Notes: generated by a model from the sequence alone, not told the origin. A stretch of 64,000 nt of DNA from Rhodomicrobium sp. Az07 (GCF_018619475.1 NZ_JAHFZG010000014.1:40820-104819); one strand, 5' to 3'. Shown: positions 24,827-34,811, counted from the stretch's first letter. Program-made: numbers and translations.

Positions 24827-27800
24827 ATGACGAAACCGGGCTTCATCCACCTCCACGTCCATTCCGCCTTTTCGCTGCTGGAAGGCGCGTTGCCGGTCAA
24901 GGCGCTCATCAAGGCCGCCGCCGCCGATGGCCAGCCCGCGCTCGCCATCACCGACCGCAACAACCTCTTCGGCGCGCTCGAATTCTCCGAATACATGGCG
25001 GGAGAGGGCATTCAGCCCATCATCGGCTGCGCCCTGACCCTCGCCTTTCCCGCGCCGGCCGACGAAACGACGCGTTCCGGTCAGCGGCCAGCCGCGCATG
25101 GTGGAACGATCGTCCTTCTGGCCAAGGATGAGGAGGGCTATGGCAACCTCATGCGCCTGTCGAGCCGGGCGTTTCTCGATTCGGGCGACGGCTCGAACCC
25201 GCATGTAGAGGTTGAGTTTCTCGCGGAGCAAGCGCGCGGTCTGATCGCGCTTTCGGGCGGCCCGGACGGCCCGGCGGATCGCGCCTTCGCCGCCGGAAAC
25301 GCAGCCGCGGCGGAAGCGCGTCTCGCGGCGCTGGCCGAGGCGTTCGGCGACCGCCTCTATGTCGAAATCCAGCGCCACGGGCTCGCCCGCGAGCGCGCGG
25401 TGGAGCCGCAGCTTCTGCGCTGGGCCTACGATAATGGCGTGCCGCTGGTCGCCACCAACGAAGCGTATTTTCCGAAGCGCGCCGTCTTCGAGGCGCACGA
25501 CGCGCTTCTCTGCATCGCCGAGGGCCGTTACGTCGCCGAAGACGACCGCCGCCGCCTCTCGCCCGACCACTGGCTGAAGCCGCAAGCCGACATGGTGAAG
25601 CTGTTCGCCGACCTGCCCGAGGCGGTTGCGAACACGGTCGAGATCGCGCGGCGCTGCGCGTTCCGACCGCGCCCGCGAAAGCCGATCCTGCCGCAATTCG
25701 TCGTCGGCACCGAAGACACGCACGAGGCCGAGGCCGCAGAGCTTCGCAAGCAGGCGCAGGAGGGCCTTGCGCGCCGTCTCGCCGTCATACCCAAGTCCCA
25801 GCGCGCCGCGAGCGATGAAGACTACGAGAAGCGCCTCGACTTCGAACTCGACGTCATCACGCGCATGAAGTTCCCCGGCTACTTCCTGATCGTGGCGGAC
25901 TTCATCAAATGGGCGAAGGCGCAAGGCATTCCGGTGGGACCGGGGCGCGGCTCCGGCGCGGGCTCGGTCGTCGCGTGGTCGCTCACCATCACCGACCTCG
26001 ACCCGATCCGCTTCGGCCTCCTGTTCGAGCGCTTCCTGAACCCGGAACGCGTGTCGATGCCCGACTTCGACATCGATTTCTGCCAGGATCGCCGCGACGA
26101 GGTGATCCAGTATGTGCGCGCGAAATACGGCGCGGACCGCGTCGCGCAGATCATAACCTTCGGCAAGCTTCAGGCGCGCGCGGTGCTGCGCGATGTCGGT
26201 CGCGTGCTGCAAATGCCCTACGGGCAGGTGGACCGCCTCTGCAAGCTCGTGCCGAACAACCCGGCGAACCCGGTGACGCTCGCTGAAGCCATCGAGGGCG
26301 AGCCGAAGCTTCAGGAGGCGCGCGACGGCGAGGAGATCGTGGCGCAGCTTCTCGACACGGCGCAGAAGCTGGAAGGGCTGTACCGCCACGCCTCCACGCA
26401 TGCCGCGGGCGTCGTGATCGGCGACCGCGACCTTGTGGAGCTTGTGCCGCTCTATCGCGATCCGAAATCCGACATGCTCGTCACCCAGTTCAACATGAAG
26501 TGGGTGGAGCAGGCGGGCCTGGTGAAGTTCGACTTCCTCGGCCTGAAGACGCTGACCGTCTTGCAGAAGGCGTGCGCGCTGCTCGAAAAGGCGGGCAGGC
26601 CCGTCGACCTCGGACATCTGCCGCTCGACGACCGGCCCACCTACGAGATGCTGGCGAAGGGCGATACCGGCGGCGTGTTCCAGCTGGAAAGCACGGGCAT
26701 GCGCGAGGCGCTGCGCAAGCTGAAGCCCGACCGCTTCGGCGACATCATCGCCATGGTGGCGCTCTATCGCCCCGGCCCGATGGACAACATCGAAACCTAC
26801 GTCAACCGCAAGCACGGCATCGAGGTGCCGGACTACCTGCATCCGCTCGCGAAGCCGATCCTCGAAGAGACCTACGGCGTCATCATCTATCAGGAGCAGG
26901 TGATGCAGCTCGCGCAGGTTCTGTCGGGCTACAGCCTCGGCGAGGCCGACCTGCTGCGCCGCGCCATGGGCAAGAAGATCAAGGCGGAGATGGACGCGCA
27001 AGGCGCGCGCTTCGTGAAGGGTGCGCTGGAAAAGGACATCCCCGAAGCCCGCGCGCGCTACATCTTCGAGCTTGTCGCGAAGTTCGCGGGCTACGGCTTC
27101 AACAAGAGCCACGCGGCGGCCTATGCGCTGATCGCCTATCACACGGCCTACCTGAAGGCGAACCACCCGCAGGAATTCATCGCGGCGTCGATGACGCTCG
27201 ACATGGCGAACACGGACAAGCTTTACGCCTTCACGCGCGAGGCGCGGCGCAACGGCATCGCGATCCTGCCGCCCTCGGTGAACAGATCGGCGGTCGAGTT
27301 CGAGCCCGAGGGCGACAACGCCATCCGCTACGCGCTCGCGGCGCTGAAGAATATGGGGCACGCAGCCGCAGCGCATATCGTCGAGGAGCGCGGCGGCAAG
27401 CCCTACCGCGATCTCGCCGACTTCATGCTGCGCATCAACCCCAAGGCGGTGAACAAGCGCGGCATCGAGACGCTGAACGCGGCGGGCGCCTTCGAGGACA
27501 TGGAGACGAACCGCGCGAAGGTGGCGAAGAACCTCGACCGGCTCATGGAATTCGGCTCGAAGGCCGCCGAGGACCGCGCGCGCGGGCAGGTGGACATGTT
27601 CGGCGGCGGGCTGGCGGGCGGCCCCGCGCCGCGCCTCGACCTCGCGGATGCGCCCGAATGGAGCCTCGTCGAAAAGCTCGAAAACGAACTCGCGGCGGCG
27701 GGCTTCTATCTCTCCGGCCATCCGCTCGACGATTTCACCGACCAGCTCGCCCGCATGAACGTGCTGAAATGGAGCGATTTTTCGGCGCGCGTGCAGGCCT

Positions 27801-28282
27801 ATGGCCGCGCCGAGTCGCGCCTCGCTGCCACCGTCACCTACCGGCAAGATCGCAAGGCCAAGTCCGGCAACCGCTTCGCCTTCGCGGGCTTCTCCGATCC
27901 GACCGGGCAGTTCGAGGCCGTCATCTTCGCGGACACGCTGAACGTCGCGGGCGACAAGCTCGAAGCGGGCAAGAACGTGCTGATCCACGTGGAAGGCGAG
28001 GCCGACGGCGAGGCGATCAAGGTCCGCGTGCAGGCCGTGCAGGCGCTGGACGAGGTGCTCGGCAAGACCACGCGGCAGGTGTCCATCACAGCGACGGAGC
28101 GCTTGCAGGTGGCCGAACTCGTGAAGCATCTCGGCCGCGAGGGCGGCATTCAGGTGACGCTCGTGGTGCAGATCCCCGAGGCACGGAAGGCCGTGGAGTT
28201 CAAGCTCGGCGACAATTTCTCGATTTCCGCGCGGCAGCTCGCGACGCTGAAGACGCTGCCCGGCGTTTTGCAGGTGGGGTGA
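24827..28282 (+). CDS. dnaE: DNA polymerase III subunit alpha (DnaE1)
   Basis: A 1151-residue replicative polymerase. The ATG at 24827 follows GGAGGACGAGG; an ATG at 24788 would add 13 residues that the family lacks. The PHP domain opens with FIHLHVHSAFSLLEGA. The polymerase core contains GPGRGSGAGSVVAWSL and the catalytic MPDFDIDFCQDRRDE near residues 418-433. Helix-hairpin-helix and OB-fold domains occupy the C-terminal third. It is the catalytic subunit of the replisome. Length is typical for Alphaproteobacteria. Confidence 0.97.
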   Translation: MTKPGFIHLHVHSAFSLLEGALPVKALIKAAAADGQPALAITDRNNLFGALEFSEYMAGEGIQPIIGCALTLAFPAPADETTRSGQRPAAHGGTIVLLAKDEEGYGNLMRLSSRAFLDSGDGSNPHVEVEFLAEQARGLIALSGGPDGPADRAFAAGNAAAAEARLAALAEAFGDRLYVEIQRHGLARERAVEPQLLRWAYDNGVPLVATNEAYFPKRAVFEAHDALLCIAEGRYVAEDDRRRLSPDHWLKPQADMVKLFADLPEAVANTVEIARRCAFRPRPRKPILPQFVVGTEDTHEAEAAELRKQAQEGLARRLAVIPKSQRAASDEDYEKRLDFELDVITRMKFPGYFLIVADFIKWAKAQGIPVGPGRGSGAGSVVAWSLTITDLDPIRFGLLFERFLNPERVSMPDFDIDFCQDRRDEVIQYVRAKYGADRVAQIITFGKLQARAVLRDVGRVLQMPYGQVDRLCKLVPNNPANPVTLAEAIEGEPKLQEARDGEEIVAQLLDTAQKLEGLYRHASTHAAGVVIGDRDLVELVPLYRDPKSDMLVTQFNMKWVEQAGLVKFDFLGLKTLTVLQKACALLEKAGRPVDLGHLPLDDRPTYEMLAKGDTGGVFQLESTGMREALRKLKPDRFGDIIAMVALYRPGPMDNIETYVNRKHGIEVPDYLHPLAKPILEETYGVIIYQEQVMQLAQVLSGYSLGEADLLRRAMGKKIKAEMDAQGARFVKGALEKDIPEARARYIFELVAKFAGYGFNKSHAAAYALIAYHTAYLKANHPQEFIAASMTLDMANTDKLYAFTREARRNGIAILPPSVNRSAVEFEPEGDNAIRYALAALKNMGHAAAAHIVEERGGKPYRDLADFMLRINPKAVNKRGIETLNAAGAFEDMETNRAKVAKNLDRLMEFGSKAAEDRARGQVDMFGGGLAGGPAPRLDLADAPEWSLVEKLENELAAAGFYLSGHPLDDFTDQLARMNVLKWSDFSARVQAYGRAESRLAATVTYRQDRKAKSGNRFAFAGFSDPTGQFEAVIFADTLNVAGDKLEAGKNVLIHVEGEADGEAIKVRVQAVQALDEVLGKTTRQVSITATERLQVAELVKHLGREGGIQVTLVVQIPEARKAVEFKLGDNFSISARQLATLKTLPGVLQVG

Positions 28283-28349
28283 GGGGCGGGCGGGGCGCTT
28301 GACCTAAGCTTTCATTTTCGTCTTCATGCCTTGAAACGGGGATCAAGAC

Positions 28350-29975
28350 ATGGCCGATATTTTCATTTCATATTCGAAAGCCAACAGATCGCTCGCCGAA
28401 GCGCTGGCGAACGATTTGCTGGGCGCCGGTTATTCCGTCTGGTGGGACACCGAGCTTGTCGGGGGCGAGGAGTTCAAGAACGTCATCCTGAAAGAACTCG
28501 ACGCGGCGCAGGCCGTGATCGTGATCTGGACGCCCGCTTCGGTCACGTCCAACTGGGTTTATTCCGAGGCGAGCCGGGCGCAGGCGCAGAAGAAGCTCAT
28601 CACCGTCAAGTCGGCCGATCTCGATATGCGCCTCATTCCCCCGCCCTTCGACACCTTGCATGTCGATCCGCTGGACCAGCGCGCGCGGCTCTTCGTGGCG
28701 CTCGGCAAGCTTGGGGTCGAGGCGGGCCGGAATGGCGGCGCGCCGCGCAACGAGGCGGACGAAGCGCTGTGGGAAGAAGTGTTGAGCCTTCGCGATCCGC
28801 AGCTCTATATCCACTACCTCAAGACCTTCCCGTTCGGAACGCACGCCCATGAAGCCGACGAGATCATCTGGCGCGACGTGCGCATACAGGATTCGGCCAG
28901 CGGTTATCTCTGGTATCTTCGCGAGTTTCCCGCGGGCAACTTTTCGACCGAGGCCGAGGATGCGTATTGGCGCATCCAGCGCGCGGTCGATACGTTTGAG
29001 GCGTTTGCCGATTACCTGAAGAATCGTCCGCAAGGCCGACATCGCCGCGATGCCGATTTGCTGCTTTGGAAACGGACTGAAAGCCAAAATACCGTCGCAG
29101 CCTACGAGGCCTACATTGCCGCATCGCCATCTGGCATCAAAATCGAGGTTGCAAAGCTGAGACCACAAAGGCTCAGATCGGAGCAGGAACGTCAACGGGA
29201 GATCAAACTTATCGAGTCGGGGGGTAGCTTCCGCGATTTCCCCAACGCGCCAGAGATGGTAGTAATTCCCGCTGGCGCGTTCTGGATGGGATCGAAGGAC
29301 GACGAGGGTGATGATAGCGAGCGGCCACGGCATCGGGTGACGATCCCGCAGGCATTTGCGCTGGGAAAATATCCGGTCACGTTCGAGGAGTGGGACGCTT
29401 ACGTGGCCGATGGCGGTGGCGGATTTCTCGGATTTGGCACGCGCTACAAGCCCGACGACAATGGCTGGGGGCGCGGGCGGCGTCCGGTGATCGACGTATC
29501 GTGGGACAATGCGCAGGCCTATGTTAAATGGCTGTCGGAGAAGACGGGAAAGCTCTACCGCCTGCCGAGCGAGGCCGAGTGGGAATATGCCTGCCGGGCG
29601 GGGACGGAGACCGCCTGGTTCTTCGGCAGCTCCGAAAGCGATCTGGACCGCTATGGTTGGTATAAAGATAATTCTGGCCGCAAGACGCATCCGGTTGGCG
29701 AGAAACTACCGAACGCTTTCGGCTTGCACGACCTGCACGGCAATGTCTGGGAGTGGTGCGAGGATTGCTGGAATGACAGCTACGCGGCCAAGCCTGAAGC
29801 GCTGAAGCAGAGCGGCGGAGCGTGGACAGCCGGAGACTGTTTTCTTCGCGTTCTTCGCGGCGGCTCGTGGGGCGATGGCCCGCAGAGCCTTCGCTCGGCC
29901 GACCGCTTCTGGAGCAGCTCCGACTTCCGTCTCAACTTCGTCGGCTTCCGGGCTGCCAGGACGTTAAATCCTTAA
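28350..29975 (+). CDS. TIR domain fused to SUMF1/FGE-like domain
   Basis: A 541-residue protein with three parts. Residues 1-130 are a TIR domain: DIFISYSKANRSLAEALAND, then GYSVWWDTELVGGEEF, then SNWVYSEASRAQ, where Glu73 is at the position of the catalytic Glu of NAD-cleaving TIRs. Residues about 135-290 are a helical repeat-like linker. Residues about 300-541 are a formylglycine-generating-enzyme-like domain (MVVIPAGAFWMGSKDDE, LPSEAEWEYACRAG, LHGNVWEWCED, RVLRGGSW). The Cys pair that follows RGGS in true formylglycine synthases is absent, so this part is probably a binding module. The gene stands alone between dnaE and rpsB. A defence or signalling role is possible but unproven. Confidence 0.9.
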   Translation: MADIFISYSKANRSLAEALANDLLGAGYSVWWDTELVGGEEFKNVILKELDAAQAVIVIWTPASVTSNWVYSEASRAQAQKKLITVKSADLDMRLIPPPFDTLHVDPLDQRARLFVALGKLGVEAGRNGGAPRNEADEALWEEVLSLRDPQLYIHYLKTFPFGTHAHEADEIIWRDVRIQDSASGYLWYLREFPAGNFSTEAEDAYWRIQRAVDTFEAFADYLKNRPQGRHRRDADLLLWKRTESQNTVAAYEAYIAASPSGIKIEVAKLRPQRLRSEQERQREIKLIESGGSFRDFPNAPEMVVIPAGAFWMGSKDDEGDDSERPRHRVTIPQAFALGKYPVTFEEWDAYVADGGGGFLGFGTRYKPDDNGWGRGRRPVIDVSWDNAQAYVKWLSEKTGKLYRLPSEAEWEYACRAGTETAWFFGSSESDLDRYGWYKDNSGRKTHPVGEKLPNAFGLHDLHGNVWEWCEDCWNDSYAAKPEALKQSGGAWTAGDCFLRVLRGGSWGDGPQSLRSADRFWSSSDFRLNFVGFRAARTLNP

Positions 29976-30017
29976 TCTTTACCTCTTTACCCCTTGTGTT
30001 TTCTTTTGTCGGGGGGT

Positions 30018-30037
30018 CCAGGGGGCTTGCCCCCTGG
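30018..30037 (+). terminator. GC-rich hairpin after the TIR-SUMF1 gene
   Basis: A perfect 8-bp stem (CCAGGGGG / CCCCCTGG) with loop CTTG lies 42 bp after the stop codon. No U-tract follows, so it may be an RNA-stability or Rho-assisted structure rather than an intrinsic terminator. Confidence 0.45.
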
Positions 30038-30096
30038 CAGTCCCGCCGAAGGCGGGCCGCCCGGTTTGCCGCATCGCCCGCAAAGCCGCGCGGCTC

Positions 30097-30125
30097 TTGC
30101 AATTTTATCCGTCGCCCCCTATACA
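30097..30125 (+). promoter_or_regulatory. Candidate rpsB promoter
   Basis: TTGCAA (30097-30102) and TATACA (30120-30125) are separated by exactly 17 bp. The predicted start near 30132 would give a leader of about 110 nt before rpsB. Confidence 0.6.
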
Positions 30126-30154
30126 GAGCGCATCTCACACGCGGGGATCATGTC

Positions 30155-30178
30155 AGGGCCGTTACACGGCCCTTTTTG
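30155..30178 (+). terminator. Terminator-like hairpin in the rpsB leader (possible attenuator)
   Basis: AGGGCCGT and ACGGCCCT pair perfectly around a 3-base loop and are followed by TTTT. If the promoter at 30097 is real, this hairpin lies within the rpsB leader about 65 bp before the start codon. It could then attenuate rpsB-tsf expression. Otherwise it ends transcription arriving from the TIR gene. Confidence 0.6.
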
Positions 30179-30243
30179 GCATTCCGGTGATGGCATCGCC
30201 ATCCACACGCCCCGCGGCGGCTTAACCGGACGAAGGACATAGC

Positions 30244-31317
30244 ATGACTCTGCCCCAATTCACGATGCGCCAGCTCCTCGAAGCTGGCGTGCATTTCGGT
30301 CACCAGACGCACCGCTGGAACCCGAAAATGTCGGACTACCTGTTCGGCACGCGCAACAAGATCCACATCATCGACCTGTCGAAGACCGTGCCGCTGCTGC
30401 ATCAGGCGGTTGTGACCGCGAGCGACGTGGTGGCCCAGGGCGGGCGCATCCTGTTCGTCGGCACGAAGCGGCAGGCGTCGGACCCGGTCGCGGAAGCGGC
30501 GAAGCGCAGCGCGCAATATTACGTCAATCACCGCTGGCTCGGCGGCATGCTGACCAACTGGAAGACGATCACCAATTCGATCAAGCGGCTGCGCTATCTC
30601 GACGACCTCGTGTCGGGCGAAGGGCAGGGCTTCACCAAGAAAGAGCTTCTGAACCTGACGCGCGAGCGCGACAAGCTTGAGCAGGAACTCGGCGGCATCA
30701 AGGACATGGGCGGCGTGCCCGACCTTCTGTTCGTGATCGACACGAACAAGGAATCCATCGCGATCCAGGAAGCGAAGAAGCTCAAGATCCCGGTCATCGC
30801 CATCATCGACTCGAACTCGAACCCGGACGGCGTCAACTATCCGATCCCCGGCAACGACGACGCGGGCCGCGCCATCACGCTGTATTGCGATCTGATTTCG
30901 CGCGCGGCCATCGACGGGATCGAGCGCGCTCAGGGCGTGTCGGGCATCGACATCGGCGAATCGGAAGACGTGGCCGAAGCCGCGCTTGAGGAAGTGCCGG
31001 AAGTGGCGGAAGCGCCGGAAGCGCCCGCGACCAACGGCAAGAACGGCGCGCATGTCGCCGTCGCCGCCAAGGAAGGCGACGCGGAAACCACGCTTGAAGG
31101 TCTGGCCGAGCCGCAGGGCGAAAAGGACGACCTCAAGAAGGTGCGCGGCATCACCAAGGCGCACGAGAAGAAGCTCAACGAGCGCGGCATCTTCCACTTC
31201 TGGCAGGTCGCGGCGTTCACGCAGGACAATCTGGACGAAATCGACCGTCTGCTGCACGGCAACGGCCAGATCGCCAAGGGCGACTGGGTCGATCAGGCGC
31301 GCGAGCTGACGAGCTAA
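30244..31317 (+). CDS. rpsB: 30S ribosomal protein S2 with C-terminal extension
   Basis: A 357-residue protein starting behind GAAGGAC. The conserved S2 core covers residues 1-240 ([64 protein letters not shown]). An Ala/Glu/Pro-rich linker (about 240-290) leads to a C-terminal domain of some 65 residues ([21 protein letters not shown] and [21 protein letters not shown]). That domain resembles the helix-hairpin-helix of L21/S2 extensions seen in Alphaproteobacteria. S2 is assembled late on the 30S head and is needed for S1 binding. It is followed by tsf, the universal pairing. Confidence 0.97.
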   Translation: MTLPQFTMRQLLEAGVHFGHQTHRWNPKMSDYLFGTRNKIHIIDLSKTVPLLHQAVVTASDVVAQGGRILFVGTKRQASDPVAEAAKRSAQYYVNHRWLGGMLTNWKTITNSIKRLRYLDDLVSGEGQGFTKKELLNLTRERDKLEQELGGIKDMGGVPDLLFVIDTNKESIAIQEAKKLKIPVIAIIDSNSNPDGVNYPIPGNDDAGRAITLYCDLISRAAIDGIERAQGVSGIDIGESEDVAEAALEEVPEVAEAPEAPATNGKNGAHVAVAAKEGDAETTLEGLAEPQGEKDDLKKVRGITKAHEKKLNERGIFHFWQVAAFTQDNLDEIDRLLHGNGQIAKGDWVDQARELTS

Positions 31318-31374
31318 GGATAGTAATGCGGAGCGCGCGCGAGCGCGCTCCAGCGCAACCCAATGAGGTAGAGA

Positions 31375-32304
31375 ATGGCTGCGATTACTGCCGGCATGGT
31401 GAAGGATCTTCGCGAGAAGACCGGCGCGGGTATGATGGACTGCAAGACCGCGCTTTCGGAATCGGATGGCGACATGGAAGCAGCCGTCGACTGGCTTCGC
31501 GCGAAAGGCCTGTCCAAGGCCGCGAAGAAGGCGGACCGCGTGGCTGCCGAGGGTCTGATCGGCGTGTCGTCCGGCGCGAAGTGCGGCGCGGTGGTCGAGG
31601 TCAATTCGGAAACCGACTTCGTGGCGCGCAATCCCGAGTTCCAGAAGGTCGTGGCCGAAGTCGCGAAGCTCGCGCTTTCCGCTGGCGGCGACGTCGAGAA
31701 ACTCGCCGCGACCGAATATCCGGGCAAGACGGCGTCCGTCGCCGACCACCTCAAGGAACTCGTCGCCACCATCGGCGAGAACATTTCGCTGCGCCGCACG
31801 GCCGCTTTGTCGGTGAACGACGGCGTCGTGGCGACCTACGTCCACAACCAGGCGGCTCCGGGCCTCGGCAAGATCGGCGTGCTCGTCGCGCTCGAATCGA
31901 CGGGCAAGGCGGAAAAGCTCACCGAGATCGGCCGTCAGATCGCGATGCATGTCGCGGCGACGAACCCGCTTGCGCTGAAGGATGAGGAAGTCGATCCGGA
32001 AGTCGTCGAGCGCGAACGCGCGATCTTCACCGAACAGGCGAGGGAAAGCGGCAAGCCGGAAAAGGTCATCGCGCAGATGATCGAGGGCCGTATCCGGAAG
32101 TTCTATCAGGAGGTCGTCCTCCTGAAGCAGGCTTTCGTGATCAATCCCGATCTCACCGTCGAGAAGGCGGTGAAGGAAGCCGAGACGGAAGCCGGCGCGC
32201 CGATCACGGTCACGGGCTTCGTTCGCTTCGAACTCGGCGAGGGCATTGTCACCGAGAAGGGCGATTTCGCGGCGGAAGTGGCGGCGGCCGCTGGAAATCA
32301 ATAA
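31375..32304 (+). CDS. tsf: Translation elongation factor Ts
   Basis: A 309-residue protein, full length. The N-terminal UBA-like domain contains [20 protein letters not shown]. The core dimerisation region has [10 protein letters not shown] near residue 77. The conserved C-terminal [20 protein letters not shown] closes the protein. EF-Ts exchanges GDP for GTP on EF-Tu. The gene lies 57 bp after rpsB and probably shares its transcript. Confidence 0.97.
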   Translation: MAAITAGMVKDLREKTGAGMMDCKTALSESDGDMEAAVDWLRAKGLSKAAKKADRVAAEGLIGVSSGAKCGAVVEVNSETDFVARNPEFQKVVAEVAKLALSAGGDVEKLAATEYPGKTASVADHLKELVATIGENISLRRTAALSVNDGVVATYVHNQAAPGLGKIGVLVALESTGKAEKLTEIGRQIAMHVAATNPLALKDEEVDPEVVERERAIFTEQARESGKPEKVIAQMIEGRIRKFYQEVVLLKQAFVINPDLTVEKAVKEAETEAGAPITVTGFVRFELGEGIVTEKGDFAAEVAAAAGNQ

Positions 32305-32368
32305 CGGTATACCGATATAGCGGGCGGCAGCTTTGCCGTCCGTCCTCCCGCAGCCTCAGGGAAAAGCC

Positions 32369-33097
32369 ATGGCGCACCTTCCTTTTACCCGCCCGCTCAT
32401 CAAGATTTCGGGCGAGGCGCTTATGGGCAGCGGACAATACGGCATCGACCCGCAGGCGCTCGACGCGATCGCGCGCGACGTGGCGGATGTGGCAAACAGC
32501 GGCAAGCGCATCGCGCTCGTGGTCGGCGGCGGGAACATTTATCGCGGCCTCGCTGGCTCCGCGAAGGGCATTGACCGCGTGAAGGCCGACTTCATGGGCA
32601 TGCTCGCGACCGTGATGAACGGCGTGGCATTGCAGCAGACGCTGGTTCGCATCGGCCAGCCCGCGACAATCTATACCGGGCTTCCGGTACCGCAGGTATG
32701 CCCCACATTCTCGCGCGACGCGGCCGTCGAGGATCTTGAAGCGGGCAAGGTCGTCGTGCTTGCTGGCGGCACGGGCAACCCGTTCTTTACCACCGACACC
32801 ACGGCCGCGCTTCGCGCCGCCGAACTCGGTTGCGATTCGCTGCTCAAGGCGACACAGGTTGACGGCATTTATTCCGCCGACCCGAAGAAAGACCCACGCG
32901 CCGAACGCTACGACCGGCTCACCTTTTCGGAGGTGCTGGCACGCGATCTCAAGGTGATGGACGCAGCGGCCATCGCGCTTGCCCGCGACAACGCGATTCC
33001 CGTCGTGGTATTCTCGCTGCACGAACAAGGCGCAATCGGCAAGGTTATGCGCGGTGAGGCCCTTTGCAGCGTTGTGGGAAACGACGCGGACGCATAA
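32369..33097 (+). CDS. pyrH: UMP kinase
   Basis: A 242-residue amino-acid-kinase-fold enzyme with its start at 32369. It shows LIKISGEALMG near the N-terminus, the glycine-rich VVGGGNIYRG near residue 53, and FFTTDTTAALRAAEL near 138. A longer in-frame extension to 32333 lacks support. It phosphorylates UMP to UDP and is a hexamer regulated by GTP and UTP in related bacteria. The order tsf-pyrH-frr is a strong conserved arrangement. Confidence 0.97.
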   Translation: MAHLPFTRPLIKISGEALMGSGQYGIDPQALDAIARDVADVANSGKRIALVVGGGNIYRGLAGSAKGIDRVKADFMGMLATVMNGVALQQTLVRIGQPATIYTGLPVPQVCPTFSRDAAVEDLEAGKVVVLAGGTGNPFFTTDTTAALRAAELGCDSLLKATQVDGIYSADPKKDPRAERYDRLTFSEVLARDLKVMDAAAIALARDNAIPVVVFSLHEQGAIGKVMRGEALCSVVGNDADA

Positions 33098-33139
33098 ATC
33101 TGGGCCTGAAGAAACTTATCAGACTCGAAGGGGACGGAG

Positions 33140-33706
33140 ATGGCTACCGGCAATTTCGACATCAAGGAAATCGAGAAGCGCATGAAGGGCTCCGTCGCCT
33201 CGCTGAAAAGCGAATTCGGCGGCCTTCGCACGGGACGGGCCAGCACCACGCTGCTCGACCCGATCATGGTTCAGACGTCCTACGGCGCAAAGATGCCGAT
33301 CCAGCAGGTTGCTGCTGTCAACGCGCCGGAGCCGCGCCTCATCACGGTGCAGGTGTGGGACAAGAGCAACCTTCACGGCGTTGAGAAGGCAATCCGCGAG
33401 TCGAACCTCGGCCTCAATCCGGTTGTGGACGGGCTGACGCTGCGTCTGCCGATTCCGGAACTGAACCAGGAGCGCCGCCAGGAACTCGTGAAGATCGCGA
33501 AGAGGTATGCCGAAACGGCACGCGTCGCCGTGCGCAACGTGCGCAAGGACGGCATGGACCAGATCAAGAAGCTCGAAAAAGACGGCAAGATCAGCGAAGA
33601 CGAGAGCGGCAAGTCTTCGACCAAGGTGCAGGATCTCACCGACAAGACCATCAAGGAAATCGACGGAATGCTCGCCACGAAAGAGCAGGAAATCATGCAG
33701 GTCTAG
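33140..33706 (+). CDS. frr: Ribosome recycling factor
   Basis: A 188-residue protein behind GGGGACGGAG. Domain I is a three-helix bundle (with [21 protein letters not shown] near residues 29-50 and the [23 protein letters not shown] stretch near 116-138). Domain II is the small beta barrel ([23 protein letters not shown]). It splits post-termination ribosomes together with EF-G. The stop codon is embedded in the left end of an intergenic repeat. Confidence 0.96.
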   Translation: MATGNFDIKEIEKRMKGSVASLKSEFGGLRTGRASTTLLDPIMVQTSYGAKMPIQQVAAVNAPEPRLITVQVWDKSNLHGVEKAIRESNLGLNPVVDGLTLRLPIPELNQERRQELVKIAKRYAETARVAVRNVRKDGMDQIKKLEKDGKISEDESGKSSTKVQDLTDKTIKEIDGMLATKEQEIMQV

Positions 33707-33945
33707 TGGCTCAATTCCGATTACCTGTCGTACACCGGCGAGCAAATGTCGGACTCAAGAGAACCCACGTGCGCTTAACTATTCCAGTACCGATCGGATG
33801 CTGCGCCATCTGATCGGTACGGCTACAGGTCGAGAGGGCTGGTGCCGAATCTCGAAATCACTCGGCAGTTGTATTGTGTCTGGTAGAGCTTTGAATTTTG
33901 ACATTGCACGCGAGCATGTTGCATGTGTGCAAGTCGCTCCACTCG
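33704..33945. repeat. Intergenic repeat region between frr and uppS
   Basis: About 350 bp lie between frr and uppS with no gene. The region starts TCTAGTGGCTCAATTCCGA directly on the frr stop. It contains GCAAATGTCGGACTC and GAGCTTTGAATTTTGACAT, all resembling parts of the element at 1616-1746, and encloses a palindrome at 33787. It is probably a second decayed copy of a dispersed element. The rest, to 34058, shows nothing clear. Confidence 0.4.
33787..33820. repeat. Palindrome GTACCGATCGGAT / ATCTGATCGGTAC
   Basis: Arms of 13 bp pair with one G-T wobble around an 8-base loop. The arm core CCGATC is shared with the palindromes at 1506 and 1570. There is no T-run, so it is listed as a repeat rather than a terminator for frr. 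Confidence 0.65.
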
Positions 33946-34058
33946 TGTCTTTTCAAGCCCGGCGCAGGTTCCGGAGTGTAAGTTGGGGTTTCGGCGTGAC
34001 GGGGCCGGAAAGCGCAGGAACCCGACGGGTCTAGCGGCAAATCGCCTCGTAATCATGG

Positions 34059-34811
34059 GTGCTCGAAGTGAGATTGCGTGAACAGGCTCTGGCCGCTGGA
34101 AATGAGCGCCCTTGTCCGAAGCATATCGCCATCATCATGGATGGTAACGGCCGTTGGGCGGCGCAGCGAGGTTTGCCGCGCTCCGAGGGACATCGCCGCG
34201 GTGTGGAGAGTACGCGGGAATGCGTTCGCGCGGCCGCCGAGCTTGGCATTTCCTATCTGACGCTGTTCAGTTTTTCGTCGGAGAACTGGAAGCGTCCGCC
34301 GCTGGAAGTCACCTATCTCATGGGGCTTCTTCGCCGGTTCATCCGCCGGGATCTCGCGGAAATCCATCAGAACAACATCAAGGTGCGCGTCATCGGGTCG
34401 GATGAGGGCGTGCCGCCCGATCTGGTCGCCATGTTCCGCGACGCGATGGTTCTGACGGGCGGCAACACGGGAATGGAACTCATCATCGCCTTCAATTACG
34501 GCGCGCGCGATGAAATCGTGCGTGCGGCGAAGCGTCTCGCGGAACAGGCGAAGGCGGGCGAAATCGACCCCGCCGACATCACGCAGGAGATGTTCGCCAA
34601 GCAGTTCGATACCGCCGGTATTCCCGATCCCGATCTCCTCATCCGGACGAGCGGGGAGCAGCGCATTTCGAACTTCCTTCTGTGGCAGTGCGCGTACTCC
34701 GAATTTTTATTCGTTGATAATTTCTGGCCGGACTTTACAAGACAGACGTTAGAAAGCGCGATCGCGTCTTATCAGCAGCGTGAACGCCGTTTCGGCGGCC
34801 TTGCGGGATAG
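34059..34811 (+). CDS. uppS: Isoprenyl transferase (undecaprenyl diphosphate synthase)
   Basis: A 250-residue cis-prenyltransferase with a GTG start at 34059; no clear ribosome-binding site is seen and a GTG at 34068 is possible. The catalytic HIAIIMDGNGRWA is near residue 22. SFSSENWKRP is near 73 and the C-terminal signature DLLIRTSGEQRISNFLLWQ near 195. It builds undecaprenyl diphosphate, the lipid carrier for peptidoglycan and O-antigen precursors. It opens the envelope cluster that runs to lpxI. Confidence 0.96.
   Translation: MLEVRLREQALAAGNERPCPKHIAIIMDGNGRWAAQRGLPRSEGHRRGVESTRECVRAAAELGISYLTLFSFSSENWKRPPLEVTYLMGLLRRFIRRDLAEIHQNNIKVRVIGSDEGVPPDLVAMFRDAMVLTGGNTGMELIIAFNYGARDEIVRAAKRLAEQAKAGEIDPADITQEMFAKQFDTAGIPDPDLLIRTSGEQRISNFLLWQCAYSEFLFVDNFWPDFTRQTLESAIASYQQRERRFGGLAG

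Noticed and set aside
24824..28129. 1101-codon open frame antisense to dnaE
   Set aside because: Same high-GC shadow effect; the sense strand encodes a complete DNA polymerase III alpha subunit.
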